From contig JADJEE010000001.1 in the NCBI GenBank assembly GCA_016709225.1, forward strand, positions 620,001 through 684,000: DNA of 64,000 nt. Direction: 5' to 3'. The stretch is from Deltaproteobacteria bacterium. Its GTDB lineage: Bacteria; Myxococcota_A; Polyangia; Nannocystales; Nannocystaceae. The translations under genes and the position numbers were made by a program. Shown here piece after piece: positions 23,932 to 33,415 of this stretch (position 1 is its first letter; every line of letters begins with the position of its first letter). The notes beneath the pieces are model-generated. The model was not told the DNA's origin and ran no database searches. It was given only the letters and a program-made list of their open reading frames with translations.

Positions 23932-25347
23932 TCAACCGGGCGGGTCGAGGAAGTCGACCAGGTCGCCGCCGCCGATCTCGTAGAAGGAGTTCTGGTTCCA
24001 GCCGCCGACCCAGAAGTGGTAGAGCGCGCCGAAGCCGAAACCCTCGACCGGCACGCCGGTGTCCTCGGCGTAGGTGAAGAGGTTCTCCTGCACCCAGCCC
24101 ATCACCGGGTCGTGGCGGTACTGCCCGATGAAGTTGCTCGTCATGTCCGAGACGTAGACGTACGGGATGCCGGTGTTGGGATCGGTGACGACGTCCATGC
24201 CGTCCATGTGATCGCCCGACAGCACCGGGAACTCGAAGGCGTAGCCCCACTGCTGGGTCTCGGCGTCGTACTGGAACACGCGCCGGCCCGACTCGTTGCC
24301 CGAGTACCACACGTCACTGACCTCGTCGTAGCCGAGGAACGCGAGGTAGCCGTAGGTCATCGCGCCGATCCACGGCGACTTCGGGGCCACCTGCGAGCTG
24401 GTGCCGGTCGCGAGATCGTAGGCGGTGATCTGGTTGGGTCCGGCCCACATCAGCGTGGTCGGTGTGGCGTAGAGCTCCATCTGGTGCGGCACTGCGCCGT
24501 CGTTGCTGATCGGGATCGACTGCACGAAGGTGAACACGCGCTCTTCGATGGGGCCGGGCTCGTCGACCGAGTCGGGGTGCTGGTGGGGCTCGAGCTTGTT
24601 GTCACCGTCGGAATCGAGCAGCTGCACGTCGTAGGCGGCGACCACCAGCTGCCCACCCGACCACGCGGTGAACCAGATGCGGTTGCCCTCGCTGTCGACG
24701 TCGGACACGGTGTTGAAGCCGTCGGCCACCGGCGAGAAGGTCGAGTACAAGTAGTAGACGCCGCTCGGCTCGGTGCCGCCCAGCGGTGACAGCGGCGAGC
24801 AGCCGTGCACGGTCACGTCGCAGTACTCGCCGGCGGAGGGATCGCAGACCTCGATCTCCTCCCAGTACGGGTCGCCCTGCACGTTGCAGGACATCACGCG
24901 CGGGCCCTTGCACGACCACTGGCCGACGGTGCACGCGACGCAGCCCTGGCCCTCGACGCAGACCTCGGGCGCACACGCCTGGCTGTCGGCCAGCGTGCCG
25001 TTGTCCGCACACTCGACGGCCACGTTGCCGTCGCAGTACAGCCCCGCAGCCTTGCCGTCGCACATCGAGCCGTCGCCGAGATCGAACTTGGGCGCGCCCA
25101 TGGTCGACTCGCCGTCGGCCGAGGTGTTGGGATTGGTGGCCTGACCCGTGCTCGTGCCCTCGCTGCCGGAAGCGCTGGTATCTGCGCTCACGCCGATGGT
25201 CAGCGACGATGCGCCCGTCACCGGCCCGCCCTGCTCGGGCGCGGCGCATGCGGCTGCGAGCGGCAGCCACAGCAGCGCCCGTGCGGCGGGGTGTCGCCGG
25301 GTCCAGGGCCGGGGCAGGGTGACGGTCGCAGGCGTCGCAGCGGTCAT
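23932..25347 (-). CDS. Cys-rich lipoprotein with propeller-like C-terminal part
   Basis: 471 residues. Signal peptide ending in a lipobox (LPLAAACA), Ser/Thr/Gly linker to about residue 85, then a Cys-rich block with pairs such as MCDGKAAGLYCDG, CAPEVCVEGQGC and CTVGQWSC that looks like small disulfide-linked units. The rest (about 190-470) contains repeated strands with Trp, Gly and Asp (NRIWFTAWSGGQ, YLAFLGYDEVSDVWYSG) consistent with a beta-propeller. I recognise no specific family. Outer-surface location is inferred from the anchor and disulfides. The start is ATG 25347, divergent from the TssL-like gene. Confidence 0.75.
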   Translation of the reverse strand: MTAATPATVTLPRPWTRRHPAARALLWLPLAAACAAPEQGGPVTGASSLTIGVSADTSASGSEGTSTGQATNPNTSADGESTMGAPKFDLGDGSMCDGKAAGLYCDGNVAVECADNGTLADSQACAPEVCVEGQGCVACTVGQWSCKGPRVMSCNVQGDPYWEEIEVCDPSAGEYCDVTVHGCSPLSPLGGTEPSGVYYLYSTFSPVADGFNTVSDVDSEGNRIWFTAWSGGQLVVAAYDVQLLDSDGDNKLEPHQHPDSVDEPGPIEERVFTFVQSIPISNDGAVPHQMELYATPTTLMWAGPNQITAYDLATGTSSQVAPKSPWIGAMTYGYLAFLGYDEVSDVWYSGNESGRRVFQYDAETQQWGYAFEFPVLSGDHMDGMDVVTDPNTGIPYVYVSDMTSNFIGQYRHDPVMGWVQENLFTYAEDTGVPVEGFGFGALYHFWVGGWNQNSFYEIGGGDLVDFLDPPG

Positions 25348-25477
25348 CGCGAACGGTACGACACCGCATCCACCCGGTCTTGCCGGGTCGCTCGCGCGTC
25401 ATCGATGGGGATCGTCGGCGCGCAAACGCGGTAGGGTCGGTGCGGTCGCGGGTGCGCGACGCCCGTTCGTGCCGCCG

Positions 25478-26074
25478 ATGCCCGCATCCGCGATCGAGTC
25501 CGCCTTCGCGCCGCTGCTGCAGCTGGTGTGCGAGATCGCCAACGCCCCCGCGCCGCCGCACCCCGAGGCACTGCGGCAGACCCTCGAGGCGGCAATCCGC
25601 GACGCCGCGTCGGCGTGTGCCGCCGCGGGCGTGGTCGAGTACGAGTTCCGCCAGGCGCTCTACCCCGTGGTCGCGCTGGTCGACGAGCTGCTGCAGCAGG
25701 TCTACGCGTTCGGCGTGTGGCCGCCCGCGGCGCTGTCGCTGCGCCACTTCGACGACAACAACGCGGGTGTGAACTTCTTCGCGCGCATCGATGCGTTGGT
25801 CGAGCAGCAGCGCCACGAGGTGCTGCGGGTGTTCGCGCTGGCGCTGGGGCTCGGCTTCCAGGGGCAGTACGCGTTCGCGGCCGATGCCGCTGTCGGCCTC
25901 GCCGGCCATCGTCGACGGCTGGCGCAGGTGCTGGGGTTGTCGGCCAACGTCGAGCTGCCGCCCGAGCCCGACGCGCGCATCGTGGCGCCATCGCCGAGCC
26001 CGATCGCGTTCGCGCCGCTGGGCTTGGCCGCGCTCGCCATCGTCGCGATGGCGGTGGCGTTCGTGGTGCGCTGA
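25478..26074 (+). CDS. TssL/DotU-like membrane protein
   Basis: 198 residues from ATG 25478 (an in-frame GTG at 25469 is the alternative). A helical cytoplasmic domain of about 165 residues has the DotU features EYEFRQALYPVVALVDELLQ and NFFARIDALVEQQRHEVLRVFALALGLGFQGQYA, then one C-terminal membrane helix (GLAALAIVAMAVAFVV). This is the TssL/DotU topology: a tail-anchored partner of TssM in the type VI secretion membrane complex (or of IcmF in type IVb). The TssM-like gene follows after 19 bases. No TssJ, TssK, sheath or Hcp/VgrG genes are in the window. Confidence 0.85.
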   Translation: MPASAIESAFAPLLQLVCEIANAPAPPHPEALRQTLEAAIRDAASACAAAGVVEYEFRQALYPVVALVDELLQQVYAFGVWPPAALSLRHFDDNNAGVNFFARIDALVEQQRHEVLRVFALALGLGFQGQYAFAADAAVGLAGHRRRLAQVLGLSANVELPPEPDARIVAPSPSPIAFAPLGLAALAIVAMAVAFVVR

Positions 26075-26093
26075 AGCGGGAGCCGGGACCAAG

Positions 26094-27995
26094 ATGGCGT
26101 TGCGCATCCTCCTCAGCCTCGCGATCGCGGCCCTGGTCTCGGGGTCGTGGGGTCTGTTCGCGCTCGGCAAGCTGTCGCTGACCCTCGCGATCGCCGGCAC
26201 CGTGCTGGCGTTGGTGCTGCTGGTGGTGGCGATCGTGATCGCGGCGCTGCGGGCCCGCGCGGTCGCGGCCGGGGCCGCCGCGGCGCTGGCCCACCAGCCG
26301 CCGCGACGCGGGGATGATCTGCCGGCCATCGAGCTGGCGCTGCTGCGGGGTGCGATCGAGCGCTCGCGCGCGGCGGGGCGTCGACTGCCGCGGGAGCTGC
26401 CGCTGCACCTCGTGGTCGGTCTCGCCGACGCCGGCAAGACCGCGCTGCTCGATCACTGCGGCCTGCAGTGGTGGTTCCAGTCGCCGCGCAAGGGCCTGCG
26501 GGTGTCCACGCGGGTCAGCGACGAAGCGGCGTTCGTCGAGTTCACCGCCGCGCCCGACGCCCGCAGCGACGCCGGTGAGACCGCACGACTCGCGCGCGCG
26601 CTCGGCCAGGCCACGCGCACGCGCCCACTGGCGGGCGTGCTGGTGTGCGTGGCGGTCGACGGCCTGCGCGACGACGCGGCCTTCGCCGCGGCGCGCACGG
26701 TACTCGAGCTCGTGGTGCAGCACTGCGGCGTGCAGGTGCCGGTGCACGTGGTGATCACCAAGCTGGATCGCATGCCCGGCCACGCCGAGCTCGCGCACGC
26801 GATCGCGGGCTCGAACAGCGCGCTCGGGGTCCAGCTGCCGCTCCCCGGCGACGCGCGGCGCAGCGAAGCGGCGGTGCAGGGCTTCGTGCAGCGGGTCCAC
26901 GAGGTCGCGGTCGGTCTGCTGCACGGCGCCGCCCAGGGCACGGTGCTGCGCTTCGCGATGGCGCTCGAGGCCCTGGCGCCCGCGTTGGTGGCGTGGACCG
27001 GGCGGCTGCACGCACCGACCCGCGGCGGCGAGGCGCTCGCGCTGCGCAGCGTCTACTTCACGAGCACGCGCGATCGCGGGCCGGTGTCCGCGTCGCTGCT
27101 GCCACCCGCGGTGGTCGCCCTCGGGCTCGTGCCTCCGCTCGACGATCGCGGCCGCGACGGCCCGACCCCGCTCGGCCAGCACGCGCTCGCGAGCATCGTC
27201 GCCGACGCCGAGCTGGCACGGCCCAGTCGTCGCGGGCGCACCGCCGCGGTGCTGCGCTGGAGTGCGCCGCTCGGCCTCGGGCTCGCCGTCGCAGGCGGCA
27301 CCGCTGCGGCCGTGATCGCGGCGCTGCCCGACCAGGCCCCGCCGCCGCCGCCGGTCGTGGTCGCGGTGCCGGCCCCCGAGCCCGAGGCGCCGGCCAAGCC
27401 CAAGGTCGCCGACCCCGAGGTCGATCCGTGCGCCGAGCTGCGTCCCTTCGAGGGCAGCTGGGCCTTTCGCACCCACGTCGATGGCAGCACCGGCGGCGGT
27501 GGCATCGACGTGGTCGGTCACTACACGATGAACCTGGTCGTACAAGCGGCCACGTGCACGCTCGCGGCCGAGATGGTCAAGCAGGGCTGGACCGAGGCCG
27601 ACGGCAGCTTCGTCGCCCACGATCCGGTGCAGCGCTCGAGCGACATCCTGCACCGCATGGGCGATCATCACGCCGGCCACGTGCCCGAGTGGGTCACCGT
27701 CGGCCACGCGGTGTTCGCCCGCGACAGCGACGACAAGCGCTTCGACCTCTTCCTCGCCTTCGGCGTGCGCGACGACGGCAACCTCGTCGGCGCCTTCGAG
27801 TACCTCGCCGATCACAGCACCGCCTCGCGGCTGGTGTGGGGCCGCATCACCGGGCGCCGCGGCAGCGAGGCCAGCTGGGATCCGAGCCTCGACGACTGCG
27901 CGACGCGTCGCTTCGTCACCCGCAGCACCACGTCGAGCGACGCCAACCGGGCCTTCCGCGATGCCGCGAACGCGTGCGATCTCGAGGCGCGCTAG
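26094..27995 (+). CDS. Short TssM/IcmF-like membrane GTPase-like protein
   Basis: 633 residues, about half the usual TssM length. Two N-terminal membrane helices (about 5-60), then a GTPase-like domain: P-loop HLVVGLADAGKTALLDHCGLQ near residue 105 and VVITKLDRMPGHAELAHAI as the NKxD-like element. A third hydrophobic segment at about 385-410 is followed by a Pro-rich spacer. The last 190 residues form a separate beta-rich domain with ELRPFEGSWAFRTHV and a histidine cluster HRMGDHHAGHVPEW that I do not recognise and that is not the usual TssM periplasmic arm. Pairing with the TssL-like gene supports the call. Family name here is IcmF, unrelated to the mutase icmF. Confidence 0.8.
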   Translation: MALRILLSLAIAALVSGSWGLFALGKLSLTLAIAGTVLALVLLVVAIVIAALRARAVAAGAAAALAHQPPRRGDDLPAIELALLRGAIERSRAAGRRLPRELPLHLVVGLADAGKTALLDHCGLQWWFQSPRKGLRVSTRVSDEAAFVEFTAAPDARSDAGETARLARALGQATRTRPLAGVLVCVAVDGLRDDAAFAAARTVLELVVQHCGVQVPVHVVITKLDRMPGHAELAHAIAGSNSALGVQLPLPGDARRSEAAVQGFVQRVHEVAVGLLHGAAQGTVLRFAMALEALAPALVAWTGRLHAPTRGGEALALRSVYFTSTRDRGPVSASLLPPAVVALGLVPPLDDRGRDGPTPLGQHALASIVADAELARPSRRGRTAAVLRWSAPLGLGLAVAGGTAAAVIAALPDQAPPPPPVVVAVPAPEPEAPAKPKVADPEVDPCAELRPFEGSWAFRTHVDGSTGGGGIDVVGHYTMNLVVQAATCTLAAEMVKQGWTEADGSFVAHDPVQRSSDILHRMGDHHAGHVPEWVTVGHAVFARDSDDKRFDLFLAFGVRDDGNLVGAFEYLADHSTASRLVWGRITGRRGSEASWDPSLDDCATRRFVTRSTTSSDANRAFRDAANACDLEAR

Positions 27996-28000
27996 CGCGA

Positions 28001-29026
28001 CTACAGCACGCAACCGATCCGCACCGGATCGATCGCGACCTCGTCGATCCACACGTCGAAGTGGTCGGGGTTCGAGCCGCCCTGGTATAGCCACCAGCCC
28101 ACCCACACCGACTCGAACTGCGGCATCACATAGTCGGCGCCTGCGTTGCCACCGTGCTCGGTCGCAGTGGTCGACAGCGAGGGGTGTAGATCGGCGTCCC
28201 AGTAGAACTCGGTGGTGTTGGTGCTGCCGTCGTGCAGCCACTCGATGCACACCCAGTCCTGCACCACCACCGCCTGGGGCGCGCCCGCGGGATCGTCGTC
28301 GAGGTTGGTCCAGTCGCCGGTCGGGCCGCCGTCGCTGCCGATGCCGAACAGGGTCATGCCCGCGAAGCGGTTGAGCTGCCCGCCCACGCGGATCTCGCTG
28401 GTGTCACCCGAGCCGCGTGCGCCGACCAGGGTCCAGTGGGCCCAGTCGGGCGCCACCGGCACCGCGTCGATCCACACGAACATGCGGCCCCAGTAGCGGT
28501 TGTCGGTGGCGGGGAAGGTCACGGTCTCGCGCACGAAGGAGAACGCGTTGCCCTCGGTGTGCACGTGCAGCGAGCCGGCACCGCGCGCGCTCTTGGCCGC
28601 ATCGACGGTGACGGTGCCGCTTTGCTGCCACACCGCCTGGTCGAGCGCGCCGTCCTCGAAGGAGTCGCACAGCTGCAGGCCCGCGACGTCGCAGCGCGCG
28701 TCGCCGAAGAACTTGCTGCGATCGTTGCCGTAGTCGCGGCCCTGGTCGCCGGTGTCACTCGAGCCGCCGCTGTCGTCCGAGGGACCGGTGGTCGCGGAGG
28801 TGGTGCTCGCGGTGGTCGAGCCGGCGGTGGTCGAGCCGGCGGTGGTCGAGCCGGCAGAGGTGGTCGACGCGGTGGTGGTCGAGCCCGCCGACGCCGTGCC
28901 GCTGCCCTCGGCCTCGCCGCTGCTGCTGCCGGTACCCTCACCACTGCTGGCGTCGCCGCAGGCGCCCGCCAACCACAACACGCAGCCGCCGATGGCGGTG
29001 CGAAGACGAAGGTGCGTGCGATGCAT
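28001..29026 (-). CDS. Lipoprotein with concanavalin-like lectin/lyase fold
   Basis: 341 residues from ATG 29026. Signal peptide with lipobox (VLWLAGACG), then a Ser/Thr/Gly/Ala linker of about 75 residues that includes a 15-bp tandem repeat. The C-terminal 240 residues open with LCDSFEDGALDQAVWQ and contain RYWGRMFVWID, APDWAHWTLVGARG and DWVCIEWLHDGS, a beta-sandwich pattern seen in LamG, Cip1 and polysaccharide-lyase-like proteins that bind or cleave glycans. No catalytic residues can be assigned. The gene converges on the TssM-like gene, with only 5 bases between the stops. Confidence 0.7.
   Translation of the reverse strand: MHRTHLRLRTAIGGCVLWLAGACGDASSGEGTGSSSGEAEGSGTASAGSTTTASTTSAGSTTAGSTTAGSTTASTTSATTGPSDDSGGSSDTGDQGRDYGNDRSKFFGDARCDVAGLQLCDSFEDGALDQAVWQQSGTVTVDAAKSARGAGSLHVHTEGNAFSFVRETVTFPATDNRYWGRMFVWIDAVPVAPDWAHWTLVGARGSGDTSEIRVGGQLNRFAGMTLFGIGSDGGPTGDWTNLDDDPAGAPQAVVVQDWVCIEWLHDGSTNTTEFYWDADLHPSLSTTATEHGGNAGADYVMPQFESVWVGWWLYQGGSNPDHFDVWIDEVAIDPVRIGCVL
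28811..28855. repeat. Three perfect 15-bp repeats in lipoprotein linker
   Basis: Unit ggtggtcgagccggc repeated three times head to tail with degenerate flanking copies. On the minus strand it encodes AGSTT repeats of the linker of the lectin-fold lipoprotein, so the linker length can vary without breaking the frame. Confidence 0.85.
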
Positions 29027-29087
29027 GGCCTTGATCCCCCGCGGCAGGATCGGCGGCGTCACCATCGACGGTCAAGTCGACCGGCGA

Positions 29088-31727
29088 TCACACGACGCGC
29101 GCGCTGCGACGCAGCATCGCATCGAGCGGGAGCAGCAGCAGCGCGAGCACCACGAGCCACGGCCACAGCCGTCGCACCTGCGAGGTCGCTGACGTTCCGA
29201 TCGCGGGCGTCAGCGTCGACGGCGACTCGACGCCCCCCGAGGTGGCCGCCAGCGCGGCGAGGAACTCGCGGTCGGGCGTGCGATGGCGCTGCTCGGCCGA
29301 GGCCGGCGGCGCGAAGGTGTGACGCGCGACGATCTTCTCGCTCGCGTCGAGCACCTCGACGGTGTACGTGCGGCCCGGCGTGGTCGCGACGCCGGCGTCC
29401 CACAGGCCCGGCTCGCGCGCACGAAGGTCGAGCGCGTGGGTCTCGTCGCCATCGACGATGCGAGCCTTGATGGCGCCATCATCGATCGACAGGCCCTTGT
29501 CGTCGCGTCGCGCGATGCGGACCAGCGCCTCGCCGCCGGCGACGCTGACCTCGACCGCGGTGTCGGTGCCCGAGCCGTTGCGCAGCGCGAAGCGGGCCAG
29601 CTGCGTCCAGTGGGCGTTGTAGCCGGCCCATGTCAGCCACTCGTCCGACCACCGCGGCCCGGCGTCGCTGGCCCATGCCATCACGTGGCCGAGGCCGTAG
29701 CGCCAGGTCACGAGCAGCGGGCTGCCCTCCGCGGCGGCCATCACGATCTCGGCGGTCGGGCGGGCCTCGAGCTGCTGGTAGCCCTTCAAGAACGGCGCGC
29801 GCTGGTAGTCGAGGCCCTCGAGCGCGGGGTGACGCGCGAGCGTGATCGGGCGAAACGGCGTCTCCTTGAGCGAGCTGTCGACCAGTCGCTCGGTCTCCTG
29901 CACGAACAGCGAGCGCAGCTTGCTGGCGTCGGCGGTGAGGTAGAAGCGCCCGCCGCCGGCCTTCGCGAGGTCCTTCAGGAACTGGGTGTCGACATCCTCT
30001 TCGGAGCCGATGCCGATGACGCTGGTGGTCACGCCGTCGTCGCGCATGCGCCGGGCCAGCTCTTCAGCGGTCGTGCCACCGCCGGTGCCGAACGGCACGC
30101 CCTTGACCTTCTCCTCGGAGTCGGCGGCGTCGCTGAAGAGGATCACGTGGCGCAGCGGCGTGTCGACCTTGCGCATGGTCTCCTCGGCGGCCTCGAGCGC
30201 CGTGTACACGTAGATGCCGCCACCGTCGGCGCGGATCCGCAGCACCCGGCGCTCCATGTCGCTGCCGTCGGCGACCGGCTGGAGGTTGACCTCCCAGCGG
30301 ACCTCCTCGGTGACGCTCATGACCGCGATCTGGTCGAACGGTCGCAGCAGCCGCATCGACGCCACCGCGCCCTCGTCGGCGAGCTCCATCTTGGTCTTCG
30401 ACCAGCCCGCCATCGCCGACATGCTGCCCGAGCGATCGAGGATGATGACGATGGTCGCGGCGGACTCGATCTCCTGCTCGACCGGATCGATCTTCACCGG
30501 CAGGATCTTCTCGAGCGGGGTGTCGCCGTAGCCGCCCATGTCGTAGGCCATCGGCCCGCCCAGCACGATGAGGCCGCCGCCACCGTCGACCCAGCGCGAG
30601 AGGTTGGCCATGAACGCATCGGAGACGCCGCGCTCGCCGGCGATGGCCTCGGCGGGCGCGTTGGCCAGCACCACGAGATCGACCTCGTCGAGCTTCGCGT
30701 GGTCGGCCGTCATCGCGCTCGCGCGCACGGTCTCGACCTCCATGCGTTCGGCCCGCAGCGCCCGCGCCAGCGCGCCGCCGTCGGCCTCCTCGCCGGTGAT
30801 GATGCGGACCTTGGGCGGCTCGCCGACCACCAGCGACGCGACCGACGCGTTGTTGTCGGGATCGAGATCGCCGCTGCTCTCGAGCGACAGCGTGGCGTGC
30901 ACCGGCTGGGTCCCCGGCGGCGCCTTGGGATCGAGCGCCTTCGAGAACGGCACCGTGATGGTCTCGCCGGCCGGTAGCTCCACCGCCTGGGTGAGCGCGA
31001 CGGCATCGCCGACCGTGACGGTCAACGTGCCGCGCTGCGGCGCGTCGCCGCCGACCAGCTCGACGCTGCCGGTCGCGGTCGCACCGGGCCGCACCTGGGT
31101 GTCGTCGAGCTCGACCGAGAGCACGGCGGGATCGTTGCGCGCCGGATCGATCACCACGGTGTCGATCGGCACCCCGCGTGCGGCCGCGAGTGCCTTGGCG
31201 TCGACGCCGAGCGTGCCGCCGCTGCGGCGGCCGTCGGACAGCAACACGATCTCGCCGCTCTCGCCGTCGGGCACCAGCGACAGCGCGATCGCGACGGCAC
31301 CGTCGATGTCGCTGCCGTCGCGGGGCTCGGCCCGCAGCGGGCTCGGTGGCGTCCATGGCCCGCCCGGCAGCACTGCCAGCTCGGGGTCGCGATCGAACAG
31401 CACCAAGCCGGTGCGGACGTCGTCGGACAGCGCACCGCGCAGGCGCTCGACCTCGGCCATCGCGCCGGCGAGCGCGGCATCGGGCACGCTCGCCGAGCGA
31501 TCGACGACGAAGACCACGTGGCCGACCTGCTCGTGTCGGTGCCACCGCGGGTCGGAGAGTGCGAGCACGATCGCGAGCGTGCCGAGCAGGCGCGTGGCCG
31601 CGGCGGCGATGCGGCGGCCGGGCTGCTCGCCCCAGCGTCGCCACAGGTCGTAGCCGACCAACGCCGCCGGCACGATCGCGAGCCACAGCAGGCCGGGACG
31701 ACCGAAGTGGGGCAGCCATGCCGACAT
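29088..31727 (-). CDS. Large VWA-domain membrane protein (last gene of MoxR/VWA operon)
   Basis: 879 residues from ATG 31727, which overlaps the stop of the previous gene by one base (TGATG). Two N-terminal membrane helices, a first VWA fold (VVFVVDRSASVPD, near residue 75), CARDB/Ig-like strands, a glutamine-amidotransferase-like region (LVVLANAPAEAI, GGGGLIVLGG), a second VWA fold with an intact MIDAS (IVIILDRSGSMSAM near residue 425), and a C-terminal membrane helix (WPWLVVLALLLLPLDAML). This order is typical of large exported VWA proteins in MoxR-linked operons of Bacteroidetes, Planctomycetes and Myxococcota. Its role, perhaps chaperone-like assembly of envelope complexes, is unproven. 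Confidence 0.85.
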   Translation of the reverse strand: MSAWLPHFGRPGLLWLAIVPAALVGYDLWRRWGEQPGRRIAAAATRLLGTLAIVLALSDPRWHRHEQVGHVVFVVDRSASVPDAALAGAMAEVERLRGALSDDVRTGLVLFDRDPELAVLPGGPWTPPSPLRAEPRDGSDIDGAVAIALSLVPDGESGEIVLLSDGRRSGGTLGVDAKALAAARGVPIDTVVIDPARNDPAVLSVELDDTQVRPGATATGSVELVGGDAPQRGTLTVTVGDAVALTQAVELPAGETITVPFSKALDPKAPPGTQPVHATLSLESSGDLDPDNNASVASLVVGEPPKVRIITGEEADGGALARALRAERMEVETVRASAMTADHAKLDEVDLVVLANAPAEAIAGERGVSDAFMANLSRWVDGGGGLIVLGGPMAYDMGGYGDTPLEKILPVKIDPVEQEIESAATIVIILDRSGSMSAMAGWSKTKMELADEGAVASMRLLRPFDQIAVMSVTEEVRWEVNLQPVADGSDMERRVLRIRADGGGIYVYTALEAAEETMRKVDTPLRHVILFSDAADSEEKVKGVPFGTGGGTTAEELARRMRDDGVTTSVIGIGSEEDVDTQFLKDLAKAGGGRFYLTADASKLRSLFVQETERLVDSSLKETPFRPITLARHPALEGLDYQRAPFLKGYQQLEARPTAEIVMAAAEGSPLLVTWRYGLGHVMAWASDAGPRWSDEWLTWAGYNAHWTQLARFALRNGSGTDTAVEVSVAGGEALVRIARRDDKGLSIDDGAIKARIVDGDETHALDLRAREPGLWDAGVATTPGRTYTVEVLDASEKIVARHTFAPPASAEQRHRTPDREFLAALAATSGGVESPSTLTPAIGTSATSQVRRLWPWLVVLALLLLPLDAMLRRSARVV

Positions 31728-33415
31728 CACGCGCGCCTCCTGCTCGAAGCTCGAGCCCGCAAACGCACCACCGCAGCGACCAGCGCCGGCAGCAGCCACT
31801 CGACCACCAGCGCCAACAGGGCCGCGATCGCCAGCCACGTCCACAGCGGCGCGCCGGCCAGGGTGCCGGCGGCGAAGCGGGGCGCGGCGTCACCGTGCTT
31901 CGGTGGCGGCGCGAGGTGGCTCTCGGTCAGCGACAGCACGCCCTGTCGCGCGTCGTCGCGCTCGGGTGGTGGCGGCGCAGCCCACTCGACCAGGTTCGCC
32001 ATGAAGTTCACGAACGCGACCCGCAGCACCAGATCGCTCGCGACCGGTGAGAAGGCGAGGTAGACCATGTCGCGGCCGTCGAAGCGCCCGGTCACCGCGA
32101 GGCTGCCGGCCTCGATGTCGAGCAGCGAGGTCTGCTCTTCGGTCGGCACCAGCACCAGCGCCTCGGTGATGTCGAGGTTCTGCAGATCGACGAAGCGGAA
32201 GAGCGGATGGTCGTAGGACCATCGCAGGATCTCGGGGCTCTCGACCTTGCCGCTGGCGAGCGCGCCCAGCCGCGTGGGCGTGGTGCCGAAGGCCACCAGC
32301 TTCGGCGCGAAGGGCAGGGGGCCGGCCTGGTAGTCGGCCTCGAGCACCACGAGGTCGAAGCGCTCCTCGGGGGCGAGCGCGTCCTGTGGGCCGATCACGC
32401 GCAGGTCGACCCGCGGGTGCAGACGCAGCGCCTCGGCGGTGAACGACAGCCGGGTCTGGGCCACCAGCAGCACGGCGACGCGGCCACCGGCCTGGCGCGC
32501 GACGCTGGCGGCGTCGTCCTCGACCAGTGCGTCCTCGCGCAGGTGCGTGATGCGAGCGCCGACCCGCTCGCCGGGTGGCAACGGCACGCGGTGCAGCTTC
32601 TCGATCTCGCCGTTGGCCGGCAGATCGAGCGAGAGCACGTCGACCACCGCGCCGTCGACGTCGAGCGTGAGCTCGACCTCCTGCACGCGGCCCATCGTCG
32701 AGGTGAGCCCGACGTGGATCTCCGACAGACCCAGCGCGTCGGCCTCGCGCACCGACAGCGCCACGATGCCGGCGTTGGGTCCGTCGCGGCCGACCGCGAT
32801 GTGCTCGACCGGGCACGAGGTCGCCGGGATGTCGACGCCGACCAGATCCGAGACCAGCACGATCGAGCCGTCCTCGCCCGCGCGGCAGATCGCGTCGGCG
32901 ATGCGCAGCGCCGCGGCGGCGCCCTGGCTGCCGCCCTCGGGCGTCAACGTGCCCAGCACCTCGCGCACGCGGCCGTGATCTTCGGTCAGCCCCACGCGCA
33001 CCAGGGTCTGCGCGCCGGTGGTGACCAGCGCGACGCGGTCGCCCGGTCGCAGCGCGCCCAGGGCGGTGTCGACCGCCTCGATGCCGTGCTGCAGGCGCGT
33101 GCTGCCGTCGCTGGCGCCCATGCTCGCGGAGGTGTCGAACACCACCACGAAGTCGCGCGGACGATCGTGCTCGTCGTGCAGATCGACCAGCGCGAGCACC
33201 AGCCCCACAAGCGCCAGCAGCACCAGCACCAGCGACACCAGGTGGCGCGGCCGCGACCACGCGCGCCGGGTCGGTCGCGAGGTGCCGGCGATCACGCGCA
33301 GCAGCAGCAGCGACGGCACGCGCTTCTCGACGCGTCGACGCCGGTGCAGGTACGCCGCGACCAATGGCACCGCGAGCACCAACGCCGCCAGCGCGAACGG
33401 GAAGCCCGCGCTCAT
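31727..33415 (-). CDS. BatA-like VWA membrane protein
   Basis: 562 residues from ATG 33415. An N-terminal BatA segment with two membrane helices flanking a basic loop (HRRRRVEKRVPSLLLLRVI), then a VWA fold beginning FVVVFDTSASMGASDG with an intact DxSxS and later SDLVGVD. A long beta-rich extracytoplasmic part and a final membrane helix (WTWLAIAALLALVVEWLLPAL) with a basic tail follow. BatA-type proteins work with MoxR ATPases and DUF58 proteins, as found here in order. Its ATG overlaps the DUF58 stop (ATGA) and its own stop overlaps the next start, so the three genes are translationally coupled. Confidence 0.87.
   Translation of the reverse strand: MSAGFPFALAALVLAVPLVAAYLHRRRRVEKRVPSLLLLRVIAGTSRPTRRAWSRPRHLVSLVLVLLALVGLVLALVDLHDEHDRPRDFVVVFDTSASMGASDGSTRLQHGIEAVDTALGALRPGDRVALVTTGAQTLVRVGLTEDHGRVREVLGTLTPEGGSQGAAAALRIADAICRAGEDGSIVLVSDLVGVDIPATSCPVEHIAVGRDGPNAGIVALSVREADALGLSEIHVGLTSTMGRVQEVELTLDVDGAVVDVLSLDLPANGEIEKLHRVPLPPGERVGARITHLREDALVEDDAASVARQAGGRVAVLLVAQTRLSFTAEALRLHPRVDLRVIGPQDALAPEERFDLVVLEADYQAGPLPFAPKLVAFGTTPTRLGALASGKVESPEILRWSYDHPLFRFVDLQNLDITEALVLVPTEEQTSLLDIEAGSLAVTGRFDGRDMVYLAFSPVASDLVLRVAFVNFMANLVEWAAPPPPERDDARQGVLSLTESHLAPPPKHGDAAPRFAAGTLAGAPLWTWLAIAALLALVVEWLLPALVAAVVRLRARASSRRRA

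Noticed and set aside
25344..28250. Minus-strand open frame of about 970 codons
   Set aside because: It spans opposite the TssL/TssM-like genes and crosses gene borders; low-complexity Arg/Ala/His composition.
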